Source: Bacillus massiliglaciei (GTDB lineage Bacteria > Bacillota > Bacilli > Bacillales > DSM-1321). Taken from it: DNA of 64,000 bases. A program made the translations under genes and the position numbers. Below the pieces are notes generated by a model. It had not been told where the DNA came from. It saw only the letters and a program-made list of their open reading frames with translations, and did no database searches. Shown in pieces: positions 16,758 to 26,380 of this stretch (within the stretch, counting starts at the first letter, position 1; the number at the start of each line of letters is the position of its first letter). The stretch lies in NCBI RefSeq assembly GCF_900098925.1, contig NZ_LT622357.1:472598-536597 (forward strand). Reading direction: 5' to 3'.

Positions 16758-17127
16758 AGTATCCTCCGAAAATGGTCCGTCTTTGTCATATTTTCATTAT
16801 ACTCTGTCAAAATTAAACAATAAATAGGAAGATTTTCAATTTTCTCTCTTCAAAAGATCATTTTTACATACGGGGTGTCATTAATGAGAAACTCCTCTGC
16901 TCCATTCTCTATTTTCCTGCTCACTGCTCACAGCATCCTGGATTCTTATTTTCCGTATTTCCAGTTCCATTCCTCCCTTCTTCTGCTCCCTGTAAAACAT
17001 AGTTATTCAATCAGCATCAAAATATAACATTTTTTCTGGAAAAAAGAGGATTTTTTCAGAATAGAGAAGGAAAAAGAAATTTTTCAGGGAATTTGTAAGA
17101 AAATGATTTTTTAAAGGAGGAGTCCAA
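16758..17127. other. Gene-free intergenic stretch with possible Spo0A boxes
   Basis: No gene is supported. TCTGTCAAA (16803-16811) matches the Spo0A box TTTGTCAAA in eight of nine bases, and TTTGTCATA lies near 16782. A minus-strand TATAAT (about 16797-16802) lies between the two. The remainder is AT-rich. Confidence 0.35.
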
Positions 17128-17343
17128 ATGAAGTCCCAATTGTCAATAGAACTGGATTATCAGCAATTGTTTGACAAGCTGTTAGATTGCGGAGATATAG
17201 AAATCCCAATTTCTGATTGTGATTTGCAATTTTTCATCGAGGATCGTCTTGAAGAATTGAACATCAGCCACCGAAAAATAATCCCTCCAAGAAAGAAGAA
17301 AGCGGCTCCGGAAAAGGTCATGATCATTAAATTAAATGGATAG
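17128..17343 (+). CDS. Small acidic-basic hypothetical protein, 71 aa
   Basis: A strong AAAGGAGGAG site precedes the ATG, so translation is likely. The product has a negatively charged N-terminal two-thirds (LDYQQLFDKLLDCGDIEIPI, DLQFFIEDRLEEL) and a basic tail (PPRKKKAAPEKVMIIKL). No signal peptide or membrane segment is present. I do not recognise the family. It is a single gene between the KinB-like kinase (divergent) and the yojO-like gene (convergent). Confidence 0.65.
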   Translation: MKSQLSIELDYQQLFDKLLDCGDIEIPISDCDLQFFIEDRLEELNISHRKIIPPRKKKAAPEKVMIIKLNG

Positions 17344-17371
17344 CGTTCAAAATAGAATCAGCACTTTATAA

Positions 17372-17417
17372 AAGAAAAAATAAAGGACCTGAGCCGGTTG
17401 AATGCCGAACTCAGGTC
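17372..17417 (-). terminator. Terminator of the yojN-yojO pair
   Basis: Leftward, GGACCTGAG pairs with CTCAGGTCC and is followed by TTTATTTTTTC. It could also serve the small rightward gene ending at 17343. Confidence 0.82.
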
Positions 17418-17423
17418 CAGAGA

Positions 17424-19343
17424 TTATATGGATTTCAGCAGGAGTTTTTTCAAAAGCGGGGTGAAATATTCAGGGATAAAGGCAACACTCGGAATCAGTA
17501 TTTGCTCTTTCCCATAGATATTTTCCATCATTTTCTCTTCACTCTCGGCTATCATTCCGTCCGCCAGGAAGATCCCGACTGTGTCGATTCTTTTTTTTCT
17601 TGCAGCCAGGACTGCCGTATGAGTGTCGACTATTCCATTTTGATCATATTGAGCAGCAGCGGGCTCGCCATCTGAGAAGACAAGAAGGAATTTATTTGTC
17701 TCTTTTCTTTTCTCCAATTCCTCCGTCATCACCCTAATGCTAAATCCATCACGGTTATCCTCCTCCGGCTCCAGCTGGAGAATTTTTGCTCCGCTTTGAT
17801 AAAAGGAATCTTCAAAAGAATGGATTCTATGAAAATAATTCGGCTGGTAGCCTTCCTTGACTCCGTTAGCATCCTCCCAGAAACCGACAATAGAATGAGG
17901 AATTTTCAATTGTTTCAGAACTTCATGAAACAGCGCAATTCCCCGCTTTGTTTCATGCATCTTATTATGCATGGAAGCAGAGCAATCTACTAAAAGCGTA
18001 AAACATGCATCAATTTCTTTCGATTCGTTGTTTTTTTTATAAAAAACTCTTGGCTGGTCTTCCAAGACAAGCGGGAGAAGCTTTTTAGACAGTCGGCCGA
18101 AAGAAAGATCCCTTCTCGGAGAATTTTTTTTGTGTTCCAAGATTTTTTCAATGGTTCCGGCTAATTTTCTCTTATACGGTTCAATCTCTTTTACCATACT
18201 GCGATAGACTTGCTCATCCGAAGCAGAAGGAGATTCAGCCATCTTGGAAAGCTTGACAGCAAAACGGTTCATTTCACCATAGTTGCCGCCGGACTGCCTT
18301 CCAGTCTGATCTTCTGATTTCTGCAGGGCATCCTTCCCCTCATAATCCTTCTGTCTGCTTTCTCCCGATGCTCCCTGTACCGATGCCAGCGCCTGGTCTG
18401 CATCCTCCGCTTCTCTTGCGCCGCCGCCCATTAAATTGGTTCTAGTTCCCTGCTCCAGTTCAAATTGAAGAAAGGTTTGATTGTTTTCTCCATTCTTTGT
18501 CTCGCGATGCCAGGTAGAAAACTGTTCATCCATATATTCATTTTTTTCCTGATCCAGTTTCTCTTCTCTTTCTGCCGCCGGATCATCATTTCTTGTCATT
18601 TCATCAAATAATGTATCCCGCTTATATAGGTCGATATGGTTCACTGGCAGGATAAAATATTCATTGATCATATCATCATAAGACTCTTCCAAACGCAAAA
18701 CGGCAGATTCAGTCATTCTCTTGATATCCTGTGTATCGCCTGCTTCATAAATCGAATAGAGAAAAGGTTTAATCCCTTCAAGTGCTGTCAGTTGATAATC
18801 ATTTGCTTTCGCAAAGACCGGATCCGGCCTGTCAGAGTAGACAGTGAGATAAATTAGGCAAAAGAGCTCGTCCAATGCATAACTTCGCGTAACATTAGCA
18901 GCCAATTGTGTCTCGAAATATTTTCTGTAAAAGACGATTCTGCTGTCAAAAATTCCCCTTGTGCCAGGACGTTGTTTTCTTACTATTTGTTCAAGACGAA
19001 AATCTTCCAGCAAAGTAAACAGCTGCGCTGCAAAACCGGGAATCTTCACTTCCCCCTGCCACTCGATAAACTGTTTAAGAGCCGGTACATTCGTGTGAAA
19101 CAAAGTTCCTACCGTACGAAGCAGCACATCGGATTTCAGTCCCTTTCTCTGAACATCTGCAGGGGAATTATCCCATATCCGGCTGGCTGTCACTTTTTTC
19201 AGTTTTAAATCTACAAAAGAACCATAATTAAATTCAAATTCCATCTCAGGATCTCCTGACAGAACTGTTGAGAGATCCTGCAGCTGGAGAAACAGGCCGG
19301 TATCAATGACTGAGTCATTAAAGCGAATAAACTTCATCCTCAT
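17424..19343 (-). CDS. yojO: VWA-domain protein (YojO-like, CobT/NorD type)
   Basis: The 639-residue protein has a C-terminal von Willebrand A domain with the metal-site motif DCSASM (about 451-456), preceded by a long charged and polar region (230-380). The length and layout match B. subtilis YojO (638). Together with the MoxR ATPase encoded three bases upstream it forms an ATPase plus VWA adaptor pair, a class that inserts metals or remodels target enzymes (NorQ/NorD, CobS/CobT). The target in Bacillus is not known. Two start codons are possible: 19343 and 19337, the second with better ribosome-site spacing. Confidence 0.88.
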   Translation of the reverse strand: MRMKFIRFNDSVIDTGLFLQLQDLSTVLSGDPEMEFEFNYGSFVDLKLKKVTASRIWDNSPADVQRKGLKSDVLLRTVGTLFHTNVPALKQFIEWQGEVKIPGFAAQLFTLLEDFRLEQIVRKQRPGTRGIFDSRIVFYRKYFETQLAANVTRSYALDELFCLIYLTVYSDRPDPVFAKANDYQLTALEGIKPFLYSIYEAGDTQDIKRMTESAVLRLEESYDDMINEYFILPVNHIDLYKRDTLFDEMTRNDDPAAEREEKLDQEKNEYMDEQFSTWHRETKNGENNQTFLQFELEQGTRTNLMGGGAREAEDADQALASVQGASGESRQKDYEGKDALQKSEDQTGRQSGGNYGEMNRFAVKLSKMAESPSASDEQVYRSMVKEIEPYKRKLAGTIEKILEHKKNSPRRDLSFGRLSKKLLPLVLEDQPRVFYKKNNESKEIDACFTLLVDCSASMHNKMHETKRGIALFHEVLKQLKIPHSIVGFWEDANGVKEGYQPNYFHRIHSFEDSFYQSGAKILQLEPEEDNRDGFSIRVMTEELEKRKETNKFLLVFSDGEPAAAQYDQNGIVDTHTAVLAARKKRIDTVGIFLADGMIAESEEKMMENIYGKEQILIPSVAFIPEYFTPLLKKLLLKSI

Positions 19344-19346
19344 CCC

Positions 19347-20225
19347 TCATTCAAATAAAGTCTCTGCCAGGTTTTCAACAAATTGCTTCTCGCGTTCTTC
19401 ATCCAGCTTATCCACAATGGCTCTTAAAATAGCTCTTCTCGGGGGAATCAGTGAACTTAAATCGCACGCATCCAGAAGGGCGCGTATGGAGGCGGCATCT
19501 TCCTGAAGTTTTCCTTGATTAACAGCCTGAATTAAATCAGCTGAGAGCCTGACAAATAAATCAATCATCTTTTCATCTGCAAGTTTTGTTGAAGACTGGA
19601 TGAGCTCCTTCAGCTGTTCTCCCTCTATATAGGGAATTTCGATGATAATAAAACGATTTTTCAACGCTTCATTCAAAGGAACTGTCCCAATATATCCTTC
19701 ATTAATGGCAGCAATCACATTAAATCCTTCCTTGGCTGTGACCACCTCATTAGTGAACGGATTCGTGATCGTTCTGCGATAATCCAATACTCCGTTTATT
19801 AATGGGAGAGTTTCCGGTTTTGCCATGTTTACTTCATCAATATACAAGAAATGTCCATGCTTCATCGCTTTAATGACAGGACCTGGGCTGAATTCAATCA
19901 CTTGTTTCCCTTCTTGATATGCGAGGGTTTTGAAACCAAGAAGACTTTCCGCATCAAGGTCAACCGAGCAGTTCAAACTGAACATCGGCTGATTGAATAA
20001 AGCCGACAGCGTTTCCGCCAGCTTTGTCTTCCCTGCTCCAGTAGGCCCCTTCAGCAAAATGTTTTTTCCCAAGCTCAGCGCTGTAATCGCATCTATTAAT
20101 AAATCTTCGTTAGGGGGCAAATACCCTTCCTTCCGAATTAACTCATCATATTCGGTACTTTCTGTATTTCTCTTCTTTTCTGCTAGTTCTGCTAAAGGGC
20201 TCGGAAGCCCATTCAAATCATACAT
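19347..20225 (-). CDS. yojN: MoxR-family AAA+ ATPase (YojN-like)
   Basis: The 292-residue protein has Walker A GPTGAGKT (60-67), Walker B FLYIDEVN (about 132-139), sensor 1 AAINEG and an arginine-finger region in ALKNRFIII. MoxR ATPases work as chaperone-like hexamers with a VWA partner, which is the next gene here (stop TGA, three bases, then ATG). Cytoplasmic. It is first in the two-gene operon; upstream is yhfK with its own terminator. Confidence 0.92.
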   Translation of the reverse strand: MYDLNGLPSPLAELAEKKRNTESTEYDELIRKEGYLPPNEDLLIDAITALSLGKNILLKGPTGAGKTKLAETLSALFNQPMFSLNCSVDLDAESLLGFKTLAYQEGKQVIEFSPGPVIKAMKHGHFLYIDEVNMAKPETLPLINGVLDYRRTITNPFTNEVVTAKEGFNVIAAINEGYIGTVPLNEALKNRFIIIEIPYIEGEQLKELIQSSTKLADEKMIDLFVRLSADLIQAVNQGKLQEDAASIRALLDACDLSSLIPPRRAILRAIVDKLDEEREKQFVENLAETLFE

Positions 20226-20300
20226 GTAAACATCCTCCTTTGCATTATTTTATATGGTTTTTCCTGCAAAAAGCAAAATTCGCGGTTTGCGGACCGAAGC

Positions 20301-20335
20301 AAAAAAAGAGTGCAGAAGATGCTCTGCACTCTCTT
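20301..20335 (-). terminator. Terminator of yhfK
   Basis: AGAGTGCAGA pairs with TCTGCACTCT and is followed by T7 in the leftward direction. Confidence 0.88.
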
Positions 20336-20346
20336 TCAGCTAAGAA

Positions 20347-20991
20347 TTATACCATTTTGACGGCTTCTTCGATCTCTGTCTCCCCAGAAACCAGATCAAA
20401 GGACCTTTTGAAGGTATTTTCTTTGTTTAGCACATGAAAAATGGTAGCTGCCACATCTTCCCGGGGAATAGATCCCCTCTCTAAATTATCCGATGCTTTT
20501 ATTTTTCCTGTACCTGGTTCATTCACTAATCCGCCGGGGCGGATAATCGTATAATCAAGGCTGCTTTGTTCAAGGATTTTATCCGCATAATGCTTGGCTG
20601 CATAATAAGGACGTATGGCGTCATTCCAATTCTCGCGATTGTGGGCCTGAAGGGCACTGACCATCACAAAACGCTTTACTCCTGACAGTTCCGCTGCCTC
20701 AATCGCTTTAGCCGCCCCGTCAAGATCGATCAGCAGCGTTTGATCATACCCTGTGTTCCCTCCAGAACCGGCCGTAAATACAATCGCGTCACTGCCTTTT
20801 ACCGCTTCAGATATGCCTTCTACCGTATCTGTAAGGCTGACAACAGCTGTCTCGACTCCTATATCATGGAAATATTCAGCCTGTTCCTTTGTCCTGATCA
20901 TGGCTCTGACCTTATATTCATTGCTATTCTTTAACAATTCGACAAGCTTCTTTCCAATCTGTCCATTTGCTCCGATCACTAAGACATTCAT
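20347..20991 (-). CDS. yhfK: NAD(P)-binding atypical SDR, YhfK-like
   Basis: The 214-residue protein matches B. subtilis YhfK in length and sequence. The nucleotide-binding start is VLVIGANGQIGKK (GxxGxxG), followed by FTAGSGGNTGYD, the VSALQAHNREN segment and YYAAKHYADKIL, in which Tyr and Lys sit where SDR catalytic residues do. It probably binds NADP; the substrate is unknown. Upstream GGGTAA near 21072 resembles a sigma-B -10, but its -35 is poor, so stress control is only a guess. Single gene. Confidence 0.9.
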   Translation of the reverse strand: MNVLVIGANGQIGKKLVELLKNSNEYKVRAMIRTKEQAEYFHDIGVETAVVSLTDTVEGISEAVKGSDAIVFTAGSGGNTGYDQTLLIDLDGAAKAIEAAELSGVKRFVMVSALQAHNRENWNDAIRPYYAAKHYADKILEQSSLDYTIIRPGGLVNEPGTGKIKASDNLERGSIPREDVAATIFHVLNKENTFKRSFDLVSGETEIEEAVKMV

Positions 20992-21124
20992 CTAACCATC
21001 TCCTGACTTTGCTTCATAGATTTTGGATTTCTGCCATCCTATCGTCCATACTTTTCCTTGTTTACCCGATTAGCGGGAGTGAAAATCGTACCTTACATAA
21101 TTTCCTTATATCAGGACAGTCTTC

Positions 21125-21820
21125 CTAATCGAGATCCCTTCTATGCCGCAGAAATATAAATCGATAGGCCAAATAAGCAATATACAGCGGGGTCGCAATA
21201 TAAATCAAATAAGGAAACTGTTGATAGGTTCCCCTGTAGATGACATACAGCAAACAGCCAATAAACAAAGTGACAATGGTTCCGTATTTAGGAAGCGGAA
21301 TTTCCTTGAAGCTTGGAATTCTGATCCTGCTGACCATCAGAAAACAAAGAGCCGTAAAAATAACCGTCGTAATAATATTCGGCAGTCTGTCCCCAAATAG
21401 GGTGAGCAGGGCTAAGATTCCGCCAGCCGCTGTAATCGGCACGCCAATAAAATAGTTAAGCGATGTTTTGCTGGTTCCAATATTGAATCTGGCCAGCCGA
21501 TAGGCGCCAAATAGAGGAAAAAGCCCTGCAACAATTAATCCCAAAAGTCCAAAATGAAAAAAATACGTATAATACACCAAAAATGACGGAGCCACCCCGA
21601 AGGTTACAATATCCGCTAATGAATCCAGTTCTTTCCCCAAATTACTTTCTACTTTCAGCATCCTTGCAAGTCTTCCATCCATGCTGTCCAGCATCATTCC
21701 GATCAGGATTAAAATGGCTGCATTGTTATACTGGCCGTTTGCAGCAAAACCGATGGACAAGAAGCCGCAAAAAAGATTTCCCAGTGTAAATAAATTCGGT
21801 ATACTCTTGATAAATTTCAC
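21125..21820 (-). CDS. pssA: CDP-diacylglycerol-serine O-phosphatidyltransferase
   Basis: The 231-residue membrane enzyme carries the complete CDP-alcohol phosphotransferase motif: D45, D48-G49, A52-R53, G62, D66 and D70 (in DSMDGRLAR and GKELDSLAD). It joins serine to CDP-diacylglycerol to give phosphatidylserine, the precursor of phosphatidylethanolamine. About six to seven membrane helices. In B. subtilis pssA is followed by ybfM and psd; neither is next to it here, so the decarboxylase gene must be elsewhere. A TATAAT upstream on the minus strand (about 21891-21896) may be its -10. Confidence 0.93.
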   Translation of the reverse strand: MKFIKSIPNLFTLGNLFCGFLSIGFAANGQYNNAAILILIGMMLDSMDGRLARMLKVESNLGKELDSLADIVTFGVAPSFLVYYTYFFHFGLLGLIVAGLFPLFGAYRLARFNIGTSKTSLNYFIGVPITAAGGILALLTLFGDRLPNIITTVIFTALCFLMVSRIRIPSFKEIPLPKYGTIVTLFIGCLLYVIYRGTYQQFPYLIYIATPLYIAYLAYRFIFLRHRRDLD

Positions 21821-21967
21821 GTCTACTCCTCACATTCCACGAATGATCTAACATGTACCTCATTTCTTTTCCGTTCATATTGCCTCATTATAACATTTTA
21901 TCCATAATGATGAGCAGTATGATTAACCTTCCTCTTCTTATAGAAGTCCAAAGCCCGTTCCCATTCC

Positions 21968-22012
21968 AAAAAAAAGCGGTTCAAAGAAGCCTTCATTCTT
22001 CTTTGAACCGCC
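21968..22012 (-). terminator. Terminator of leuS
   Basis: GCGGTTCAAAGAAG pairs perfectly with CTTCTTTGAACCGC, followed by T8. Confidence 0.93.
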
Positions 22013-22020
22013 AACATTCT

Positions 22021-24435
22021 TTAGTTTGCTACGATATTGACCAATTTGCCCGGAACGGCAATGACTTTACGCACTGTTTTTCCGTCAATTTGTTCTTTGA
22101 CAGAATCTTCCCCCATTGCTATTTCTTCCAGTTTTTCTTTTGTAGTTCCCGTTGGGACCATTAATTTCGCTTTTACTTTCCCGTTAATTTGAATGACAAT
22201 TTCCACTTCATTATCAACCATCTTCGCTTCATCATAAGCCGGCCAAGTTTCATAAGTGATGCTTTCTGTATGGCCAAGCTTTTCCCAAAGCTCTTCGGCA
22301 ATATGCGGAGCTACAGGGGAAAGCAATTTTACAAATCCCTCAATGTACTCTTTCGGCAGCTTCTCAGCTTTATAAGAATCATTGATGAAAACCATCAATT
22401 GGGATATCGCTGTGTTGAACTTAAGTTCTTCGTAGTTTTCCGTTACTTTCTTGACTGTTTGATGATAGACCTTTTCGAGTTTGCCGCTGTCATCGCGATC
22501 AGTTATCTTATCTGTTATCTTTCCGTCTTCGTCGACTAACAGGCGCCAGATTCTGTCAAGAAATCTCCTCGATCCGTCCAGACCGTTCGTTGACCATGCG
22601 ATGGAAGCATCCAGAGGACCCATAAACATTTCATACATGCGAAGAGTATCCGCTCCGTGAGATTCCACAATATCATCAGGGTTGACTACATTCCCTTTGG
22701 ACTTACTCATTTTTTCATTGTTCTCTCCAAGGATCATCCCTTGATTGAAAAGGTTTTGGAATGGCTCCGGTGTTGGAACAACTCCAATATCATACAGGAA
22801 CTTATGCCAGAAGCGGGCATACAGCAGATGCAGAACAGCATGTTCCGCTCCCCCAATATACATATCAACCGGCATCCATTCTTTCAGCTTTTCCGGATCT
22901 GCCAAAACTTCCTTGTTATGAGGATCAATATAACGAAGGAAATACCAGCTGCTCCCTGCCCATTGCGGCATAGTATTCGTTTCACGGCGGCCCTTGCGTC
23001 CATTTTCATCCGTTACATTCAGCCAGTCCGTCATATTAGCAAGCGGTGATTCTCCTGTGCCTGAAGGCTTAATGTCCGTTGTAACCGGCAAAATAAGCGG
23101 AAGCTCTTCTTCCTTCAATGCCGACATTGTACCATCTTCCCAATGAATAATTGGAATCGGCTCTCCCCAATAGCGCTGACGGCTGAATAACCAGTCACGA
23201 AGACGGTACGTTACTTTCTTAGTCCCAATGCCTTTCTCCTCCAGCCAGTTAATCATTGACTGAATGGCATCTTCCTTATTCATACCATTTAAGAAATCAG
23301 AGTTTACATGCTCTCCGTCTCCTGTATAGGCTTCTTTCGTTACATCTCCGCCTGCAACTACCTCAATGATCGGCAGACTGAACTTGACAGCAAATTCATA
23401 ATCCCGCTCATCATGGGCAGGTACCGCCATAATGGCACCTGTTCCATAGCTCATTAAGACATAATCCGCAATCCAGATCGGCATTTTGGCACCATTCACT
23501 GGATTAATGGCATATGCACCGGTGAAGGCACCTGTTTTTTCTTTGGAAAGCTCAGTTCTTTCCAAATCACTCTTATTTTTTACTTCATCAATATAAGCAG
23601 CTACCGCATCTTTTTGTTCAGCAGCCGTAATTTTTTCCACTAATGGATGTTCAGGGGATAATACCGCATAAGTTGCGCCGAATAGTGTATCCGGACGCGT
23701 CGTAAACACAGTGAAGTCTCCTTTGTTTCCTTCGATTTGGAAGGTTACCTCCGCTCCTTCAGAACGGCCGATCCAGTTCCGCTGCATATCCTTAATATTC
23801 TCCGGCCAGTCAACTGTTTCCAAATCCTCAAGCAAACGGTCAGCATATGCCGTAATTCTAAGCATCCATTGTTTCATTGGGCGCCGTTCAACAGGGTGTC
23901 CTCCCCGCTCGCTGACTCCGTCAATGACTTCTTCATTTGCCAATACCGTTCCAAGAGCCGGACACCAGTTGACCGGAACCTCATCAACATAAGCCAATCC
24001 CTTTTCATACAGCTTGAGAAAAATCCATTGGGTCCATTTGTAATATTCAGGATCCGTCGTGTTGATTTCACGATCCCAGTCATATGAGAAGCCAAGCGAC
24101 TTGATTTGGCGGCGGAACGTATTAATGTTGTGCTCTGTAAATTCCGCAGGATCATTTCCTGTGTCAATGGCATATTGTTCTGCAGGAAGACCGAACGCAT
24201 CCCAGCCAATTGGATGAAGCACATCATACCCCTGCATTCTTTTCATCCGCGCTAAAATGTCACTCGCTGTATAGCCTTCCGGATGCCCTACATGAAGACC
24301 GGCACCAGACGGGTAAGGGAACATATCCAATGCATAGAATTTCCTTTTTCCATTTTCTTCTGAAGTTTTAAATGTCTTATTTTCTTCCCATACTTGCTGC
24401 CATTTCTTTTCAATTTTCTTATGGTCAAAACTCAT
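22021..24435 (-). CDS. leuS: Leucyl-tRNA synthetase
   Basis: The 804-residue class I synthetase charges tRNA-Leu. The HIGH-type motif is HVGH (about 49-52, in [11 protein letters not shown]), the editing domain (about 220-420) contains [11 protein letters not shown], and KMSKSKGN is near residue 575. A tRNA-binding C-terminal domain ends in [14 protein letters not shown]. The size is the normal bacterial length. TAGGAGG precedes the ATG. Expression is governed by the T-box leader upstream, so it rises when uncharged tRNA-Leu accumulates. Confidence 0.98.
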   Translation of the reverse strand: MSFDHKKIEKKWQQVWEENKTFKTSEENGKRKFYALDMFPYPSGAGLHVGHPEGYTASDILARMKRMQGYDVLHPIGWDAFGLPAEQYAIDTGNDPAEFTEHNINTFRRQIKSLGFSYDWDREINTTDPEYYKWTQWIFLKLYEKGLAYVDEVPVNWCPALGTVLANEEVIDGVSERGGHPVERRPMKQWMLRITAYADRLLEDLETVDWPENIKDMQRNWIGRSEGAEVTFQIEGNKGDFTVFTTRPDTLFGATYAVLSPEHPLVEKITAAEQKDAVAAYIDEVKNKSDLERTELSKEKTGAFTGAYAINPVNGAKMPIWIADYVLMSYGTGAIMAVPAHDERDYEFAVKFSLPIIEVVAGGDVTKEAYTGDGEHVNSDFLNGMNKEDAIQSMINWLEEKGIGTKKVTYRLRDWLFSRQRYWGEPIPIIHWEDGTMSALKEEELPLILPVTTDIKPSGTGESPLANMTDWLNVTDENGRKGRRETNTMPQWAGSSWYFLRYIDPHNKEVLADPEKLKEWMPVDMYIGGAEHAVLHLLYARFWHKFLYDIGVVPTPEPFQNLFNQGMILGENNEKMSKSKGNVVNPDDIVESHGADTLRMYEMFMGPLDASIAWSTNGLDGSRRFLDRIWRLLVDEDGKITDKITDRDDSGKLEKVYHQTVKKVTENYEELKFNTAISQLMVFINDSYKAEKLPKEYIEGFVKLLSPVAPHIAEELWEKLGHTESITYETWPAYDEAKMVDNEVEIVIQINGKVKAKLMVPTGTTKEKLEEIAMGEDSVKEQIDGKTVRKVIAVPGKLVNIVAN

Positions 24436-24532
24436 TTTGCCTTCCTCCTATTTCCTTGCTAAAACCGCAGCGGCTTTACCTTTTTCTCTAAAAGTCAGTG
24501 ATCATGAACGGGATAAGCGGACTTTCTATATA

Positions 24533-24790
24533 AAAATAAAAAAACCTCCCATCCCAAAATTGGGACGAGAGGATTATGTATATCTTCCCGCGGTACCACC
24601 CAGATTGGCGATGCATTTCTATCGCCCAGCTCACCATCCATAACGAGGATTACACGCCAGGCATTACTTCTGCCATTCACACCTGGGACTCCAAGGCGAG
24701 TTCACCATCTCTCCAGACTGACTTGCACCTACCGTCAGCTCTCTCTGCTGGAGAATAATCGCTACTATTCCTTTTCACAGTCTTTTATAA
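24533..24790 (-). promoter_or_regulatory. Leucine-specific T-box leader of leuS
   Basis: On the minus strand the conserved T-box core GGGTGGTACCGCG is at 24600-24588. Stem I lies upstream (GAATAGTAGCGA, AGAGAGAGCTGACGG with its GA-rich bulge, GGTAGGTGCAAG). The specifier loop GGTGAACTCGCC gives CTC, a Leu codon, at 24700-24698. A terminator, CCTCTCGTCCCA pairing with TGGGATGGGAGG and followed by T7, is at 24571-24533. Uncharged tRNA-Leu should pair with the specifier and T-box to open the terminator. Confidence 0.95.
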
Positions 24791-24893
24791 GAATATTTTA
24801 TTATATTTCATTTTATTCAATTTCCGCTGGAAATGCAATATCAACATTACAAACATTATGGTCGCTTTTCCTCCAACTTATTCACCCTGCGGG

Positions 24894-24925
24894 AAAAAGT
24901 GACAGGACGGGAATCCCGTCCTGTC
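24894..24925 (-). terminator. Terminator of ytzC
   Basis: GACAGGACGGGA and TCCCGTCCTGTC form a perfect 12-bp hairpin, then ACTTTTTC in the leftward direction. Confidence 0.85.
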
Positions 24926-24929
24926 TCAT

Positions 24930-25193
24930 TTAATGCTGCAGAAAAATCATCTCATTCTTCAGCTGGTTCAGCTGTCTTCTTTTTCTGTCGAGCATTTCTC
25001 TCTGCTGGTCATTCGCACTATTATAGAGCCTTTCCAAATCGGTCAGCGACTCTTCAATATAACTTTGCGCATTTCTGTATGACTCATCCTCATAATGCTC
25101 CTGCCTTGATGCTTCTGTATATTCAAACTGGGCAAAGCGGAGAGTCCCTTCGGTTACCTCTAAAAATTGGTCCAAGCTTTCTCTAGTTGCCAT
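24930..25193 (-). CDS. ytzC: DUF2524 small protein YtzC
   Basis: The 87-residue, highly charged helical protein (MATRESLDQFLEVTEGTLR, ending QLNQLKNEMIFLQH) matches the DUF2524 family and the position of ytzC next to ytqA and leuS in B. subtilis. The sequence looks like an antiparallel coiled coil. No function is known. It diverges from ytqA across a 220-base gap. Confidence 0.85.
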   Translation of the reverse strand: MATRESLDQFLEVTEGTLRFAQFEYTEASRQEHYEDESYRNAQSYIEESLTDLERLYNSANDQQREMLDRKRRQLNQLKNEMIFLQH

Positions 25194-25416
25194 ATTTTAG
25201 CCCTCCTCATTCCATTTTGATGATACATCACCATCCCGGTTAGTTTATGTAAGAGGATAAGGAAATAAACTTTCGGAAAGTATTTCAAAATAGAACAACT
25301 CGCTTGTAAAATGTACAGCCACGGGGCTCCTTTCTGCATTCATTTTTTTCCCTTTTAAATTGTTGTATAATGAAGGACAGCTTGTGGAAATAAGGCTCTG
25401 AAGGAGGCTGCCAAAG

Positions 25417-26376
25417 ATGGACAACCCATTTAAATATGCTGCAGATCAAAAACGTTATCATACATGGAATTATCATTTACGCAAAGAGTTTGGACATAAA
25501 GTTTTTAAAGTCGCCTTAGACGGCGGGTTCGACTGCCCAAATAGGGACGGCACGGTCGCTCATGGCGGCTGTACCTTCTGCAGCGCTTCAGGTTCGGGCG
25601 ATTTTGCCGGAAACCGGGCGGAGCCGCTGGACGTTCAGTTTAAGAAAATAAGTGAGAAGATGCATCATAAATGGAAAGATGGCAAATACATGGCCTACTT
25701 TCAGGCATTCACTAATACACACGCCCCCGTTGAAGTGCTCCGCGAAAAATATGAATCCGTTTTGAAACAGGACGGCGTTGTCGGTCTTTCCATTGCCACA
25801 CGTCCAGACTGTCTCCCGGATGACGTTGTAGAATATCTGGCAGAATTAAACCAGCGCACCTATTTGTGGGTCGAACTCGGTCTGCAGACCGTTCATGAAC
25901 AAACGGCAGATCTGATTAATCGGGCCCATGATTTTGACTGTTACAAGGAAGGTGTTGCAAAACTTCGCAAACACGGAATCCAAGTCTGTTCGCATATTAT
26001 CAACGGTCTTCCTCAAGAAAGCGCGGACATGATGATGGAAACAGCACGGGAAGTCGCGAAGCTGGATGTACAGGGAATCAAAATTCATCTTCTCCATTTG
26101 CTGAAAGGAACCCCTATGGTCAAGCAATATGAAAAGGGAATGCTTACCTTCCTAAACCGGGATGAATACATCCATCTAGTCTGTGACCAGCTGGAGATCC
26201 TTCCTCCCGAAATGATCGTTCACCGCATTACCGGCGACGGTCCCATCGATTTAATGATTGGACCTATGTGGAGTGTGAACAAGTGGGATATCTTAAATGG
26301 AATCGATGATGAACTGAAGCGCCGCAATAGCTGGCAGGGAAAATATTTTTCAGTGACCAAGGCAGTGGAGGCATAA
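25417..26376 (+). CDS. ytqA: Radical SAM tRNA-modification enzyme YtqA (MnmL)
   Basis: The 319-residue radical SAM protein of the TIGR01212 type has cluster-binding cysteines C40, C52 and C55 in CPNRDGTVAHGGCTFC, a longer spacing than the usual CX3CX2C. ELGLQTVHEQT and GIKIHLLHLLKGTPM are further family signatures. B. subtilis YtqA has recently been linked (as MnmL) to conversion of cmnm5U to nm5U at tRNA wobble position 34, the step before methylation by YtqB/MnmM. The next gene is ytqB, five bases away, which supports a joint role. GAAGGAGG precedes the ATG, and a TATAAT lies at 25366-25371. Confidence 0.9.
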   Translation: MDNPFKYAADQKRYHTWNYHLRKEFGHKVFKVALDGGFDCPNRDGTVAHGGCTFCSASGSGDFAGNRAEPLDVQFKKISEKMHHKWKDGKYMAYFQAFTNTHAPVEVLREKYESVLKQDGVVGLSIATRPDCLPDDVVEYLAELNQRTYLWVELGLQTVHEQTADLINRAHDFDCYKEGVAKLRKHGIQVCSHIINGLPQESADMMMETAREVAKLDVQGIKIHLLHLLKGTPMVKQYEKGMLTFLNRDEYIHLVCDQLEILPPEMIVHRITGDGPIDLMIGPMWSVNKWDILNGIDDELKRRNSWQGKYFSVTKAVEA

Positions 26377-26380
26377 AGGA

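Noticed and set aside
21000..21124. Sigma-B promoter of yhfK
   Set aside because: GGGTAA is present near 21072, but no acceptable -35 lies 12-15 bases upstream.
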